Below, in pieces: positions 24,355 through 34,717 of a DNA stretch of 64,000 nt. Within the stretch, counting starts at the first letter, position 1. Every line of letters starts with the position of its first letter. This stretch comes from Cunninghamia lanceolata. Taxonomy: Eukaryota > Streptophyta > Pinopsida > Cupressales > Cupressaceae. The position numbers were made by a program, and so were the translations under genes. The stretch lies in NCBI GenBank assembly GCA_027924645.1, contig BSBN01000888.1, positions 18,116,501 through 18,180,500 on the forward strand, written 5' to 3'. The notes below the pieces were generated by a model, which was given only the letters and a program-made list of their open reading frames with translations, searched no databases and was not told the origin of the DNA.

Positions 24355-25632
24355 TATTCGTGTAATGACAAGAGGCTGAATAGATACAGGAATAGGGTGT
24401 GGGATTTGATTGAATGCTTTGACGGTTTTAACATCCAGGTCATTCCTAGAAGGCAAAATCATGTTGCAAATGCTTTGGCCCAGACCGCAAGCACATTGGA
24501 ACCCACGCCTATGGCGGGGTTGAAAAAGTTTTCTGTTGAGTTCGTGGCTACTCCCTCTGTGCCTGACAACATTACCAACTTTCAAGTTTTTGAGGATGAT
24601 CAACACATACTCAATTTCCTTTCCTCATCAGACGTGTTCACTGCTCAGATAATAGATGAAGAAGAGGTAGAACCTGCTGAAATTGATTTGGAAGGAGTAC
24701 TGAATTTGAAAACAAATACAATCCCCAGAGGAATGGTAGAATTGGAAAGGCTTTTTGATGCAGATAATCTGGGAACTCAAAAGAAAGAAGGAGAATCTCC
24801 AGGAGGAAAGTGCGACCCTTTTAACTTGGGGACAGAGGCAGATGTGAAAAATGTGTTTATTGGAAAGGCTAGCACAGAGGATGAAAGGACAGGGATCATA
24901 CATGTACTAAGAGAATATCACGAGGTAATAGCTTGGAGTTATGAGGATCTAAAAACTTACGACACCTCGATTATCACACACACGATCCCGCTGAAGCCAG
25001 GGGCAAAGCCTTTCAGGCAAAGGCAGAGACCAGTCAATGCACTTTTGGAGCCACTCATTTTCAAAGAAGTTCAGAAGCTGTTAGCAGCTAAGATAATATT
25101 CCCAGTCCGACACTCTGCGTGGGTGGCAAACTTAGTTCCTGTCCGAAAGAAAAATGGGGAAATCAGGCTCTGTGTTGATTTTCGCAATTTAAACAGAGCC
25201 TCTGAAAAGGATAATTACCCGCTGCCATCATTGGACGAAGTGTTGCAGATTGTCAACGGATCACAGATGATGTCTTTTCTAGACAGATACTCTGGTTATA
25301 ACCAGGTAATGGTGGAATACGAAGATAGGTTAAAAACATCTTTCACCTGCAAGTGGGGCATCTATGCGTACCGGCGAATGCCATTTGGTTTGATAAATGC
25401 TGGCGCAACTTTTCAGTGCGCAATGGATGTCGCCTTCAAAGGATTAGTTGGAAAATGCATAATCATTTACATGGATGATTTGACGGTGTTCTCAAAAAGG
25501 CGCGAAGACCATGTAGCTGATTTGAGGAAGGTATTGCAGCGATGTAAGGATTACGGCATATCGCTTAACCCCAAGAAATGCATGTTTGGGGTGACTGAAG
25601 GAAAGCTATTGGGGCATGTGATATCTGACTAG
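24355..25632 (+). CDS. Reverse transcriptase of element B (with the end of the aRNH domain)
   Basis: It continues the polyprotein frame after TAG 24352. The first ~130 residues finish the archaeal-type RNase H and a linker. RT motifs follow: VIAWSYEDLKTYD, IPLKPGAKPFRQRQRPVN, LVPVRKKNGEIRLCVDFRNL, LDRYSGYNQVMVEYEDRLKT, RRMPFGLINAGATFQCAMD and IIYMDDLTVFSKRREDH, with the catalytic DD intact. The segment ends at TAG 25630 in VISD-stop-GISIDPDR, where Gln fits. Apart from the TAGs all polymerase motifs look functional. It would copy element RNA into cDNA. Confidence 0.92.
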   Translation, partial: YSCNDKRLNRYRNRVWDLIECFDGFNIQVIPRRQNHVANALAQTASTLEPTPMAGLKKFSVEFVATPSVPDNITNFQVFEDDQHILNFLSSSDVFTAQIIDEEEVEPAEIDLEGVLNLKTNTIPRGMVELERLFDADNLGTQKKEGESPGGKCDPFNLGTEADVKNVFIGKASTEDERTGIIHVLREYHEVIAWSYEDLKTYDTSIITHTIPLKPGAKPFRQRQRPVNALLEPLIFKEVQKLLAAKIIFPVRHSAWVANLVPVRKKNGEIRLCVDFRNLNRASEKDNYPLPSLDEVLQIVNGSQMMSFLDRYSGYNQVMVEYEDRLKTSFTCKWGIYAYRRMPFGLINAGATFQCAMDVAFKGLVGKCIIIYMDDLTVFSKRREDHVADLRKVLQRCKDYGISLNPKKCMFGVTEGKLLGHVISD

Positions 25633-27573
25633 GGAATATCCATTGATCCGGATAGAATCCAAGCAATACTCAAGATTGCCCCTCCGGCCAGTAAAAAGGA
25701 ACTTAAATCATATTTCGGTAAGATCAACTTTGTGCGCAAATTCATCACAGGCTTTGCTGAGATAGTTCGACCCCTCAACGCCATGCTGAAAAGGGATGCT
25801 AAAATGGATTGGACCCTAGAAGCTAAGGCTGCCTTTGCAGAAATCAAGCAAGCCATATCCAACGCACCTGTGTTGGTTAGCCCTGATTATGCGTTGCCAT
25901 TTTATATATACTCATTTGCTTCAGAACATACTTGCGCAGTGATGCTGACCCAGAAGAGGTCAGTTGACGATGAAAGGCCCATTGCTTTCATGAGTACTCC
26001 ATTAAAAGACGCAGAGCTGAGGTATCCAAACGTGGAAAAACAGGCGTATGCCCTTGTCAAAGCAGTTAAGAAATTCTGCCACTATATCCTAAGAAGCCAA
26101 GTTACCGCCATAGTTCCAGATGCAGCGGTCAAAGCACTGCTGATGCAGAGTGAATTAGGAGAAAGAAGAGGGAAGTGGGTGACCATATTGCAGGAATTCG
26201 ACATAGAGATTCAACCCATGAAGTTGGTAAGAGGCCAAGCCTTGACTAAAACCATGGCCGAGGTTGGACCCGACTTGGTTTCTCAACAATATTTATTGGA
26301 GGATGTTTCAAAGGATGAATGGTACGGGGACATAATATTTTATTTGCTTAATCAACGCTGTCCGCCGCATCTAAATACAGTACAAAGAAGAGCTCTCAAA
26401 CTCAAAAGTAGCAGTTACATGATAAAAGGATCCGTCCTCTACAAGAAGAATCACGAAGGCCTTTATCTAAGGTGTTTGGACAAGTCTGAGGTTGATCAAG
26501 TATTAGTCAGTTTTCACGAAAGGTTCGGGAGAGGACATGGGTCAGCGCATTCGACAGCTAATCAGATCCTCCGGGCTGGGTATTACTGGCCAACATTGTT
26601 TAAAGATGCGCATTCACACGTAAGGACCTGTCATATATGTCAAACTGCCGCGCATCGGGAACGCCACGCAGCCATGCCATTACAACCAGTAGTGGAGGTA
26701 CGACCATTTGCTCAGTGGGGGCTTGACTTCATCGGTATGATCAACCCACCTTCTTCCGCGGGCCACAGGTATATTCTGACTGCTACTGACTACTGCACTC
26801 GCTGGTCTGAGGCAATAGCTTGTAAGCAATGCACCACAGAGGTAGTTATCAAATTTATCGAAAAGCATATTATCACTAGATTTGGTTGTCCATTTGCTTT
26901 AGTTTGTGATAATGGCCCTGCTTTTTCATCCTTGCGTTTTTCTAACTGGGCATTCGACTATGGGATCACTCTCAAGTTCTCCTCTAACTACTATCCACAA
27001 GGAAATGGGGTAGCTGAATCAACAAACAAGAACCTGCTTGAAGTTATCAAGAGACTTTTGGACAAAAACCCTAGGGATTGGCACACTCAACTCAGGTTCA
27101 CCTTATGGGCTGACAGAATCCGACACAAAGCCGCTTTAAACACCTCCCCATATCACCTGGTTTATGGGATTGAACCTATCTTTCCCATCCACTTGAGAAT
27201 CCCAGTACTTCAATTCATGCAAGAGTACCTCGAGGCCGATAGCCACTTATCTTCACGACTGGCCCAGCTGTTGCACCTTGAAGAGAAACGCGATGCAGCC
27301 CTAGAAAACTTTGCTAAACACCAGGATGTAGTAAAACGATGGTTCGATAAGAGGGCTAAAGTTAAAGCTTTCCGTATTTCTGATCTGGTCCTATATTGGG
27401 ATAAAGCCCATGAGAAAAAGGGAGAACACGGCAAGTTTGACAAGCTTTGGTTAGGACCCTACCAGATTTATGAGATCCTGGGGGACAATACGTATCGACT
27501 CAAGAGCCTTATTGGTGAGGAGCTGCCATTGCCTGTCAACGGCCAGTTCCTGAAACACTACTTCCAGGCCTGA
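25633..27573 (+). CDS. Degenerate RNase H and integrase of element B
   Basis: The same frame continues to TGA at 27571. The RT thumb (YFGKINFVRKFITGF) is followed by the gypsy RNase H. Here the first catalytic Asp is lost (YIYSFASEHTCAVMLTQK) and the second acidic residue is Gln (NVEKQAYALVKAV), as in element A, suggesting a structural connection domain. Integrase follows with HERFGRGHGSAHSTANQILR, CHICQ, then GLDFIG, VCDNGPAFSS and NGVAESTNKN carrying D, D and E, and the C-terminal KFDKLWLGPYQIYEILGDN. The polyprotein ends VNGQFLKHYFQA. It would integrate the cDNA. Confidence 0.92.
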   Translation, partial: GISIDPDRIQAILKIAPPASKKELKSYFGKINFVRKFITGFAEIVRPLNAMLKRDAKMDWTLEAKAAFAEIKQAISNAPVLVSPDYALPFYIYSFASEHTCAVMLTQKRSVDDERPIAFMSTPLKDAELRYPNVEKQAYALVKAVKKFCHYILRSQVTAIVPDAAVKALLMQSELGERRGKWVTILQEFDIEIQPMKLVRGQALTKTMAEVGPDLVSQQYLLEDVSKDEWYGDIIFYLLNQRCPPHLNTVQRRALKLKSSSYMIKGSVLYKKNHEGLYLRCLDKSEVDQVLVSFHERFGRGHGSAHSTANQILRAGYYWPTLFKDAHSHVRTCHICQTAAHRERHAAMPLQPVVEVRPFAQWGLDFIGMINPPSSAGHRYILTATDYCTRWSEAIACKQCTTEVVIKFIEKHIITRFGCPFALVCDNGPAFSSLRFSNWAFDYGITLKFSSNYYPQGNGVAESTNKNLLEVIKRLLDKNPRDWHTQLRFTLWADRIRHKAALNTSPYHLVYGIEPIFPIHLRIPVLQFMQEYLEADSHLSSRLAQLLHLEEKRDAALENFAKHQDVVKRWFDKRAKVKAFRISDLVLYWDKAHEKKGEHGKFDKLWLGPYQIYEILGDNTYRLKSLIGEELPLPVNGQFLKHYFQA

Positions 27574-28599
27574 GAGACATTTATGTCTCGTTCTAGTGTA
27601 TATAGTTAGGGGGTGTTGTTAGTTTGGGTTAGTTTAGGCTGTTGCTAGTTTAGTTTTCTTTCCTGTTTTTGCTGTCTTACTTTTTGCTCTCCTTCAGGCC
27701 GGGCATTTTGCCTTGCCCGGTTGTTCTTGTGCTTTCGTTTGCTGCGTCTGCTTTGTCGCGGGGCCCTTGTTTTTGACGTGGTGGCAGTTGTGTAAACCTG
27801 CGAATGTTTCCTTGTTGGGCAAATAATCCGTAGCCTTTCTTTGAGAAGCCAAAATTCTGCTTAGGCTTTACTGTGGGATCCACTGTTATACCAGGAAATA
27901 TGATGTTTGTTCATTGAAAACGAGTCGTTAGCTGGTGCACCTGAAGTGTTTTCTAACCATATATCTCTCACACTTTAAATAACCCTGAAGTAGCTAAGTG
28001 AGGCTGGGTGATCTTGTGTAAGTGAAGAGTTGTGGGTCCTCCATTTTACCACCAACACCAATTCTGCAGATCCAGATGAGAATGGCAGGCGGTACTAAGT
28101 ACTGTTAGCCTACTGGGTAAAAATAAAAGGTGTTTCTCAACACCAGACCCACGACAAGTATCAGTACAAAGATTATCATTTAAGTACTCTCACATGAAGA
28201 CTGTCATCCCAAGATTATTACTATCAGAAATCATCAAAGGCAATATCAAAAGGGAATATCATTGCCGAAGAAATGTTACTGGAAGGATCATCATTCACCT
28301 CTATCAAGGCTCATTACGTCTTAACATCAGAAACATCCTCTTGGTGGTAAAATAATCCCAACTTCCTAGCTTAGCACGAAGAATCCTGGGTGAACTTAGC
28401 TGCCAAGGGATGGGAATGAATGCAATTGCACACACTCAGGTTTTCAGGATGTGGATGGTTGCACTGGTTAGTGGTCTTTGATTCTTTGATAGGGTATCAT
28501 GCTTTCTTGTCTAATGTGTGGGAAACACAGAGAGTCTGGGTTCGAACTAACGTTTATCTTAGAAATGCTCTGGAGCATTTCCCCAGCAGAGTCGCCATT
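27574..28599 (+). other. 3' untranslated internal region of element B
   Basis: About 1 kb without a supported gene. It contains a perfect 7-bp stem (CCGGGCA at 27699-27705, TGCCCGG at 27714-27720) and pyrimidine-rich stretches. No polypurine tract adjoins the 3' LTR. A 108-codon frame from 28420 crosses into the LTR and shows no domain. Confidence 0.6.
28580..28597 (+). other. tRNA-3'-end-like motif before the 3' LTR of element B
   Basis: TCCCCAGCAGAGTCGCCA lies two bases before the LTR start at 28600, where a polypurine tract is expected. On the complement it would be a perfect-looking primer-binding site of the tRNA-Arg type (TGGCGACTC...). Element A has CCCCAGAACGAGCCAC at the same place. 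Confidence 0.6.
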
Positions 28600-30645
28600 T
28601 GTTGTGCCTTGCACACACGCCCCATTCTAAACATGGGGGCCCTCCCCTTTGTTCTTTTTGTTTTGGCTAGTGGGTCGTTTGGTTTTGATCTCTCTCTCTC
28701 AGAAGTGGTTGTACGGTCTGAAGTGTATGTGCCCTGGATAGAATGATTGCCTTAAAAATCACTTCAAACTTGCTAAAGGAGGGTTGTTGTTTCCCCTTCT
28801 TGAGTCCTTGATTTAGTTTGTTGTGCTAAAACTGCACTTAACTGACTTTCGCGCTGAATCTGGACTCAACCGACCTTTGCGTCAAAATTGGCTTCAACCG
28901 ACCTTTGCGTCAAAATTGGCTTCAACCGACCTTTGCGCTAAAACTGCATTCAACTGACTTTGCGCTGAAGCTGGATTCAACCGACCTTTGCGCCGATTTT
29001 CAACCTGTCGGACCTAGCGCTAAAATCCCCTCCGTCCGACCTAGCGCTAAAATTCGTTCCAAGTGACCTCGCATTATAACCGACTTGGTCGGACCCCCAA
29101 ACGAACCCCGCAGGTCGGATGAGTCTGAAAGCCCCGCCAAACAGGTCAAGTCGGAAGCCTCCAGATTCCGCGCTGATTTCTCCCTCAATTGACCAGGTCG
29201 GAGACCTCTAGTTTTCCCGCTAAGTCGGAACCCCTGTGAATCCCCGCTGACTGTACGTACTCCCGAGCATTAATGGCGGATTGGCGCGGCTTAAATAGGG
29301 AAATTAGGTAAAATTAACGCATTTTAACCGCGTTTCAAAGACCACGCATCCGGAGCTCCGATTTCCACGGACGACCTCGCCCAGGCTCGAACCCGCGACC
29401 TCACGACCAGTCGGATCTGCGCCGCCATTTACAGGTAGGGTTCTCACCCTTTGCATTTCCTGGTTTCTCTAGGGTTTTGAAGCAGGTTTAGGAGAAACTA
29501 TTAGGGTTTTACCGTTTGCATAAATAACTGTTGAATCTGTGAGTTGAGCGAGGGGGTTCCGGGTTAGGGTTTGGGGAATTGCCCTTTGTATTTCTTCAAA
29601 CCCTAGATTTAGAAAACCGCAATTTTTGAGGCCTTGGGCAGATCTGGATCTTTCCGGGTCGAAACCCTACAAACCCCCACGCACGAAGACGGCACTGGAT
29701 TAACCTTCAACTGACCCCAAAGCAACTGAACCCTTCGATGTAGTCGGACACCCTTAGATCTAGCGCTAAAATCCAGCGCCCGATTGCGCTAAAAGCAACC
29801 TCCTCCGACCTTCATAACTCATATGTCGCTTACAAATCGGGTCGAATGGTTTGGAAATGCCCGCAGCCCTGAAAACCATTTTTTGCGCTAAAATCCCTTC
29901 TATCCGACTTTGCGCTGCAATACCTCTTGTCCGACTAAGTCAGATGACATCCACAACCCCACGAAGTTGGTGTTGCTCGAAAGGCCTGCTGAAAGACTTA
30001 CCAAGCTATTTTGAGCTACATTTTCCTTCATCCGACCATGCGCTAAAGCACCTTGCGTCCGACTTAGTCGGACCCCCCTTGAAATCCGCGCAAGTCGGAC
30101 TCACCCGAATTCTGCGCAAGGGAACCACTGATATGCCAGCGATTGTTTTGCGCTAATTTATCCACCGACCGACTTGTAAACCACTGAAGGTCGGAGACCT
30201 CCAAATCTCGTGCAAGTCAGACACCCATGAAAACAACGCAAATTCTGCAACGCACTGAACTAACCCTCATTTGAGGTCGGACCTACCTCATTTTCCCGCC
30301 AAGGTTAGACAGCCTCAATTTCAGCGCTTTTACTGCCCGGGGTCGGATGACCTCAATTTTAGAGCAAAACTCCCTAAATGGCCGAATTTGCTAAAATTTC
30401 TTTAGGGAGGATGGTTCAAGATAAGGTTGTTAAGGTTGTAATGCTATGTTGATGATGTTTAGGTGAATCTTTTACAACATTTGATATCTCCTTGCATGCA
30501 ATATGCGGTGAATGTTAGCTTAAGTCTTCTTTCAAAATGCATGCTTTTAATGAATGATGGATTTCTGATTGATTTATCTAATCCCAGGAGTATATCAAGG
30601 AATGTACGTGGTATCAAGCTTATGAGGTCTGGTTTTGCAGGTTAG

Positions 30646-33600
30646 ATGTCTACTCGAGCTCAAGCCATGAAGTATGAGTTCAAAGGAATCCCCCCAGAGA
30701 CCAAAATCCACTCTGGGTGGAGTAACGTGGGAGACACTGATCTAGGTCATATTGACTTAGATGATTTCAGACTAAGAATCTTCGGACCCACTCCAACTCC
30801 TCGGGCCAAGAGACTAAAGGACAGTGGACTCGGACAAGCAGCTGCCTTCCCGACCTCTGTTCAGTGTGCAGAGTTAATGGCAAGCTGTGCAGATAGGTAC
30901 GACATCATATCTAGGCAAATTCAGACAGCTAGTGGAGAAGTCCTAGCTGATTTGTCCCCGCCTGCTTTGGCAGAAATGCTGGATATCCCGTGGCATAAAA
31001 CCATGACTATGCCCGACAGGCAAGCATCCAAGGAGGCATATAACAAAGACGTTGAGGGATGCAGAAAACACATAAATGATCATTGGGTCAAGAGCAGGAA
31101 ATCCGCTCTCGTCAAGCTCCCCATAGTGCTGTATAGAAGTGATTTCCTTGATGAAATTGGAGATATAGTAACATTTTTAAGCAGAGTGTATGGGCTACCT
31201 ACTGCTTCCTCTTTTGAAGATTGGATGTTTGTCATAATTTTGGAAGTGTTGAAGGGAACCAAGTTCCATTGGTCGCAGATCCTTAGCAACAATATGCATG
31301 AAGCCTTCAGCCACTTCAATGAAAAGAAATATTTCAGATGGACATCCTACGTCGTCTACGCATTGGCAAGAATGAATCATTACGACGGATTGTCCAAAAT
31401 CGGAGAAATCGAAAATGATGAAAAGACCCAAGTCAAGGTATACGAAGGCTATCCTCAATTGACTTCATCACAATCATTGATACACTTTAAGCGGGTCAAT
31501 GATGCATTTACCATGTACATAGCAAGGAACTTACAGGGTAATACAGCCTTGAGGATTTCAGCCAAGGCTATGAACGAAATAATCCAGTATGGCCGATGGT
31601 ACATACAATTTGAGAAGTTCACATACATCAGAGTACAAGGCTTCACTGGAATGGCATATAGGTTGCCAAGGTATAGTGATGATAAGACAGTGCTCTTAGA
31701 ACTGTCCAGGCAATTAGTGCCGTGTGCCGAGAAACTCAAGCACCTGCACCGAACAAATGTCCAATTTCCCATCAAGTTTGGCAGAGGACTCTACGCATGC
31801 ACTTCCCTTGCCTCAGCTGAGTATTCTGATAAAGAGCTCCAGCTTCTGAACTTGCACTATTACAATGCCAGGGCTCACTTTGACCCGAATCAGGTGATGG
31901 AGAAGTTCGTAAGCAAGAAATTATTTCATAAAGATCATATTGAGGATTTCTGGGCCAACTGCACCGACGACTACGATGTCATGAAGAGGATGCACTCGAG
32001 GCTATCCTTGGATTTTATCAAGAAGTTTCATGTAATGGCAGTACCAGATCAATTGCAGGATGATGATAATATTATGGCTAGAGGCCCGTGGGAGACACAA
32101 TACCACCTGCCCATCCCATTACCCAATTGGGCCAATGCAGAAGAAAGCTCCTTGGATGTGATCATGAAGGAGCCAGTTAGATTGAGTAAGGCTTGGGTCA
32201 GAGCACAACCGGGGATCTTAAGGGGACAAGGAGTCCAACTGACCTATACGGCAGTTGAATCAGATAAGGACTCCGACGGAGAAGAGGATGAGCCCGTACT
32301 AGGGACAGATGATACAGAGCCTATCAAGGAAAAAGATTCAGATATTGATGAACATGCCCCTTTGGCATCAAGGGCTCGAAAAGTGCAAAAACCTCCTGTG
32401 AGATCCCCTCGGAAGAAGGATCCACCTCCTAGGCCTAGAGTTACTAAGAGGAAGGACATGCCAGGCAGTACTGGGGAGGCCTCCAAGGCCAAAAAGGTAA
32501 AAATAGCAGCAGCGAGCAAGGAGAAGACTGCTACTAAAGACGATTCAACTCCTTTGGTCTCCCAAACCCCCATGCCCGATACAGGAACGACTGTCTTGGC
32601 TTCCACCTTCTCTACTTCCATCCCTCCTTCTTCTTCCGTTTCATCTACTTCTCCCACCACCTCAGCCATCATTGTGCAGGAATCATCTCCTTCCGCTTCT
32701 CCTTCCTCTGGCATTACTACCACTTCCTGCCCACTGGCAATCTCCTCCGGTGATTCCAGCAGTCCTGTTTCTCCCCCTCTCACCATTATGTACCCAACCC
32801 CTTCTTCTCCCTTACCATTGCCCGCCTTTGCTAATTTGACTCAAATTAGTACCCCTTCCTTCACAATTTCTTCTGCTGTCCCCCTTTCACAAATGCCTGC
32901 GATGACATTAGACGTACCTTTGTTGGAAGGTATTGAGAAAGTATGCACAGAGTTGGGATTACCAGAGCCCGAGGGAGCACTGACCAGTAAAAATGATAAA
33001 GACCCCCTCGACTCGGCTGTTGGTATAGAAATTATTAACATATCTGATAGTCCGCTGAGCAGGGACCCAACGGAGGAAGTTTTGGAAACAACACGAGAAA
33101 ATGTGCTCGAGGGCCTAAAGGAATTGGCCCAAGCGGAAAAGGAGAAGAGTCCTGAGCCTGAACAGGGGCCTTCCAAAGAGTTGACTATATCAGATAAGGG
33201 TGGAAACGCTGAATTGAATGAATCTTCCGCTCCAAAATGGCTGCAGGATAGGATGGTATATCCAGAGCCCCAGATTGAAATAATGAAAATTGATTTGAGC
33301 ACCATCCTGTCGCAGGCTCAGAAACCTCAGAAACAAAAGAAGGCTAAGGTGTAGTCAAGAATCTACTAGAGCGAATCAGGCTCAAGGATTGCGGAGGTAG
33401 CTGTCCCTCCTGCTGACGTAACAAGAGATCAAGTCAGGGCGGATGATTATGTGATATCCACAGTTGACTTAGGCCCAACCACCCGTGCTCAAAGGGTGGA
33501 TGATTTTAAAGGATCAGTTACGTCAATTTTGAAGCAGTTGGATAAGGACGAAATGTCCAAGAAGGAATTAAAATGCCAAAACGAGGAACTCAGGGTGTGT

Positions 33601-34413
33601 CTTCAATTTTTGGTAAAACCAATAGATGCAGGGGGTGATATAAGGACTGTGCCTACCATCCTATCTACGGATGAAATGGTAAAACTGAGCAAGGTAAGAT
33701 CAAAATCCCAAGGCGTCAAGAATTGGTTGATGAGTGTGTTTGGAGCGGGATGCGATGCCATAACTGCCTCTGCTCAGATCCACCAGCGTACAGTGGAATT
33801 GATTAACAAATGGAAAGATTTGCGTGATGAATGTGACGTGTTCGACGAATACTATTCTCACATGTATCCACGAATCAAGGGTATCCGGGAGTTGCCAGCT
33901 CAAACCTTGGTCACAAAAAACATTCTGACTGGAGATAGGCTCCCAAAGGCTATTGAGTGGTACCAGCAGTTACTTCTGAGGAAAGAGACCTTTGAGCAAG
34001 TAAAGGAAGCTTATAAACCCGCTGACGAAGAGCTAAGATCTATCGTATATGATATCAGCGATGGTTTGAGAAGCTGTAGAGATGAATCTTTTGATGATTA
34101 TGCTCCCTTCGAGGTCGAAAAATGTAAAGGAAAACTGCATGTTATATTATTTGAAGACACTGCGCTAAGTACAGAAGAACGGTTAGACAAGGCAAGTGAC
34201 CTCAGGGCAGAATTCAAAGCATTTCACAGAGCAGAGGCAGATTTTGAAAGGATATACACCAGATTCAGTCGGGAGCTAGAGGTGTTTGATTACAGAACGC
34301 ATCATCTGAAAGATCCGGCCCCATCTGATATCAATCCAGCACTTGAGGCATGGCTGACCTATCGGAATAAGCTGTCCGGAGGAGATAGTATCGACCTGGA
34401 TAAAGAATCTTAG
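30646..34413 (+). pseudogene. LTR-encoded ORF of element B, 3' LTR copy (two TAG codons)
   Basis: One frame of 1255 codons from ATG 30646 to TAG 34411, broken only by TAG at 33352 and 33367. Both are CAG in the 5' LTR copy (18970 and 18985), so they are later C-to-T changes. The 4-bp lesion of the 5' copy is absent. Layout: a globular-looking N-terminal half (to about residue 520), an acidic/basic linker with a possible nuclear signal near residues 585-620, a Ser/Thr/Pro-rich segment (about 640-745), then a charged helical C-terminus with a coiled-coil-like stretch around residues 955-985. No known retroelement enzyme motif. This copy lies downstream of pol in the genomic RNA. I do not recognise the family. 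Confidence 0.82.
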
Positions 34414-34709
34414 TATTATTTGAATATTTTATCGATTCAAATCCTATCATTGTTGTAAATTTGATATATCTGGACAGCATGTAATTTATTTGTCTTCTTC
34501 TTGCCTCCTAAATAGGTATTTTCACCAATGTATTGGGTTGGCTAGTCAAAATGACTAGATTCAATGTATCTGGGGCTGTCTTTTCGTCTTTTTCATAAAA
34601 GACAAAATGTAATCCGGGAATTAATGTGGGCCTTTCTTGATGTAATCTGAGCCGTCGGTGTTGAGTTAATCTCCACCGTTCATTTGAAGAGCTAGGGTAT
34701 GCTGCTTTC

Positions 34710-34717
34710 TATATAAA
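34710..34717 (+). promoter_or_regulatory. TATA box of element B, 3' LTR
   Basis: TATATAAA in the same context as 20328-20335. In this LTR it would drive read-out into the remaining LTR of element A. Confidence 0.55.

Noticed and set aside
28580..28597. A tRNA gene or fragment (TCCCCAGCAGAGTCGCCA)
   Set aside because: Only the 3'-terminal 18 bases fit a tRNA, with an encoded CCA and no upstream cloverleaf, and it sits exactly at an LTR boundary. It is treated as an element signal.
28420..28746. 108-codon ORF crossing into B's 3' LTR
   Set aside because: No motif; it spans the LTR boundary and would not be conserved as a unit.
30646..34413. Calling the LTR-encoded ORF an envelope gene
   Set aside because: No signal peptide, membrane segment or glycoprotein-like cysteine pattern is visible; the linker is charged with basic, nuclear-signal-like stretches.
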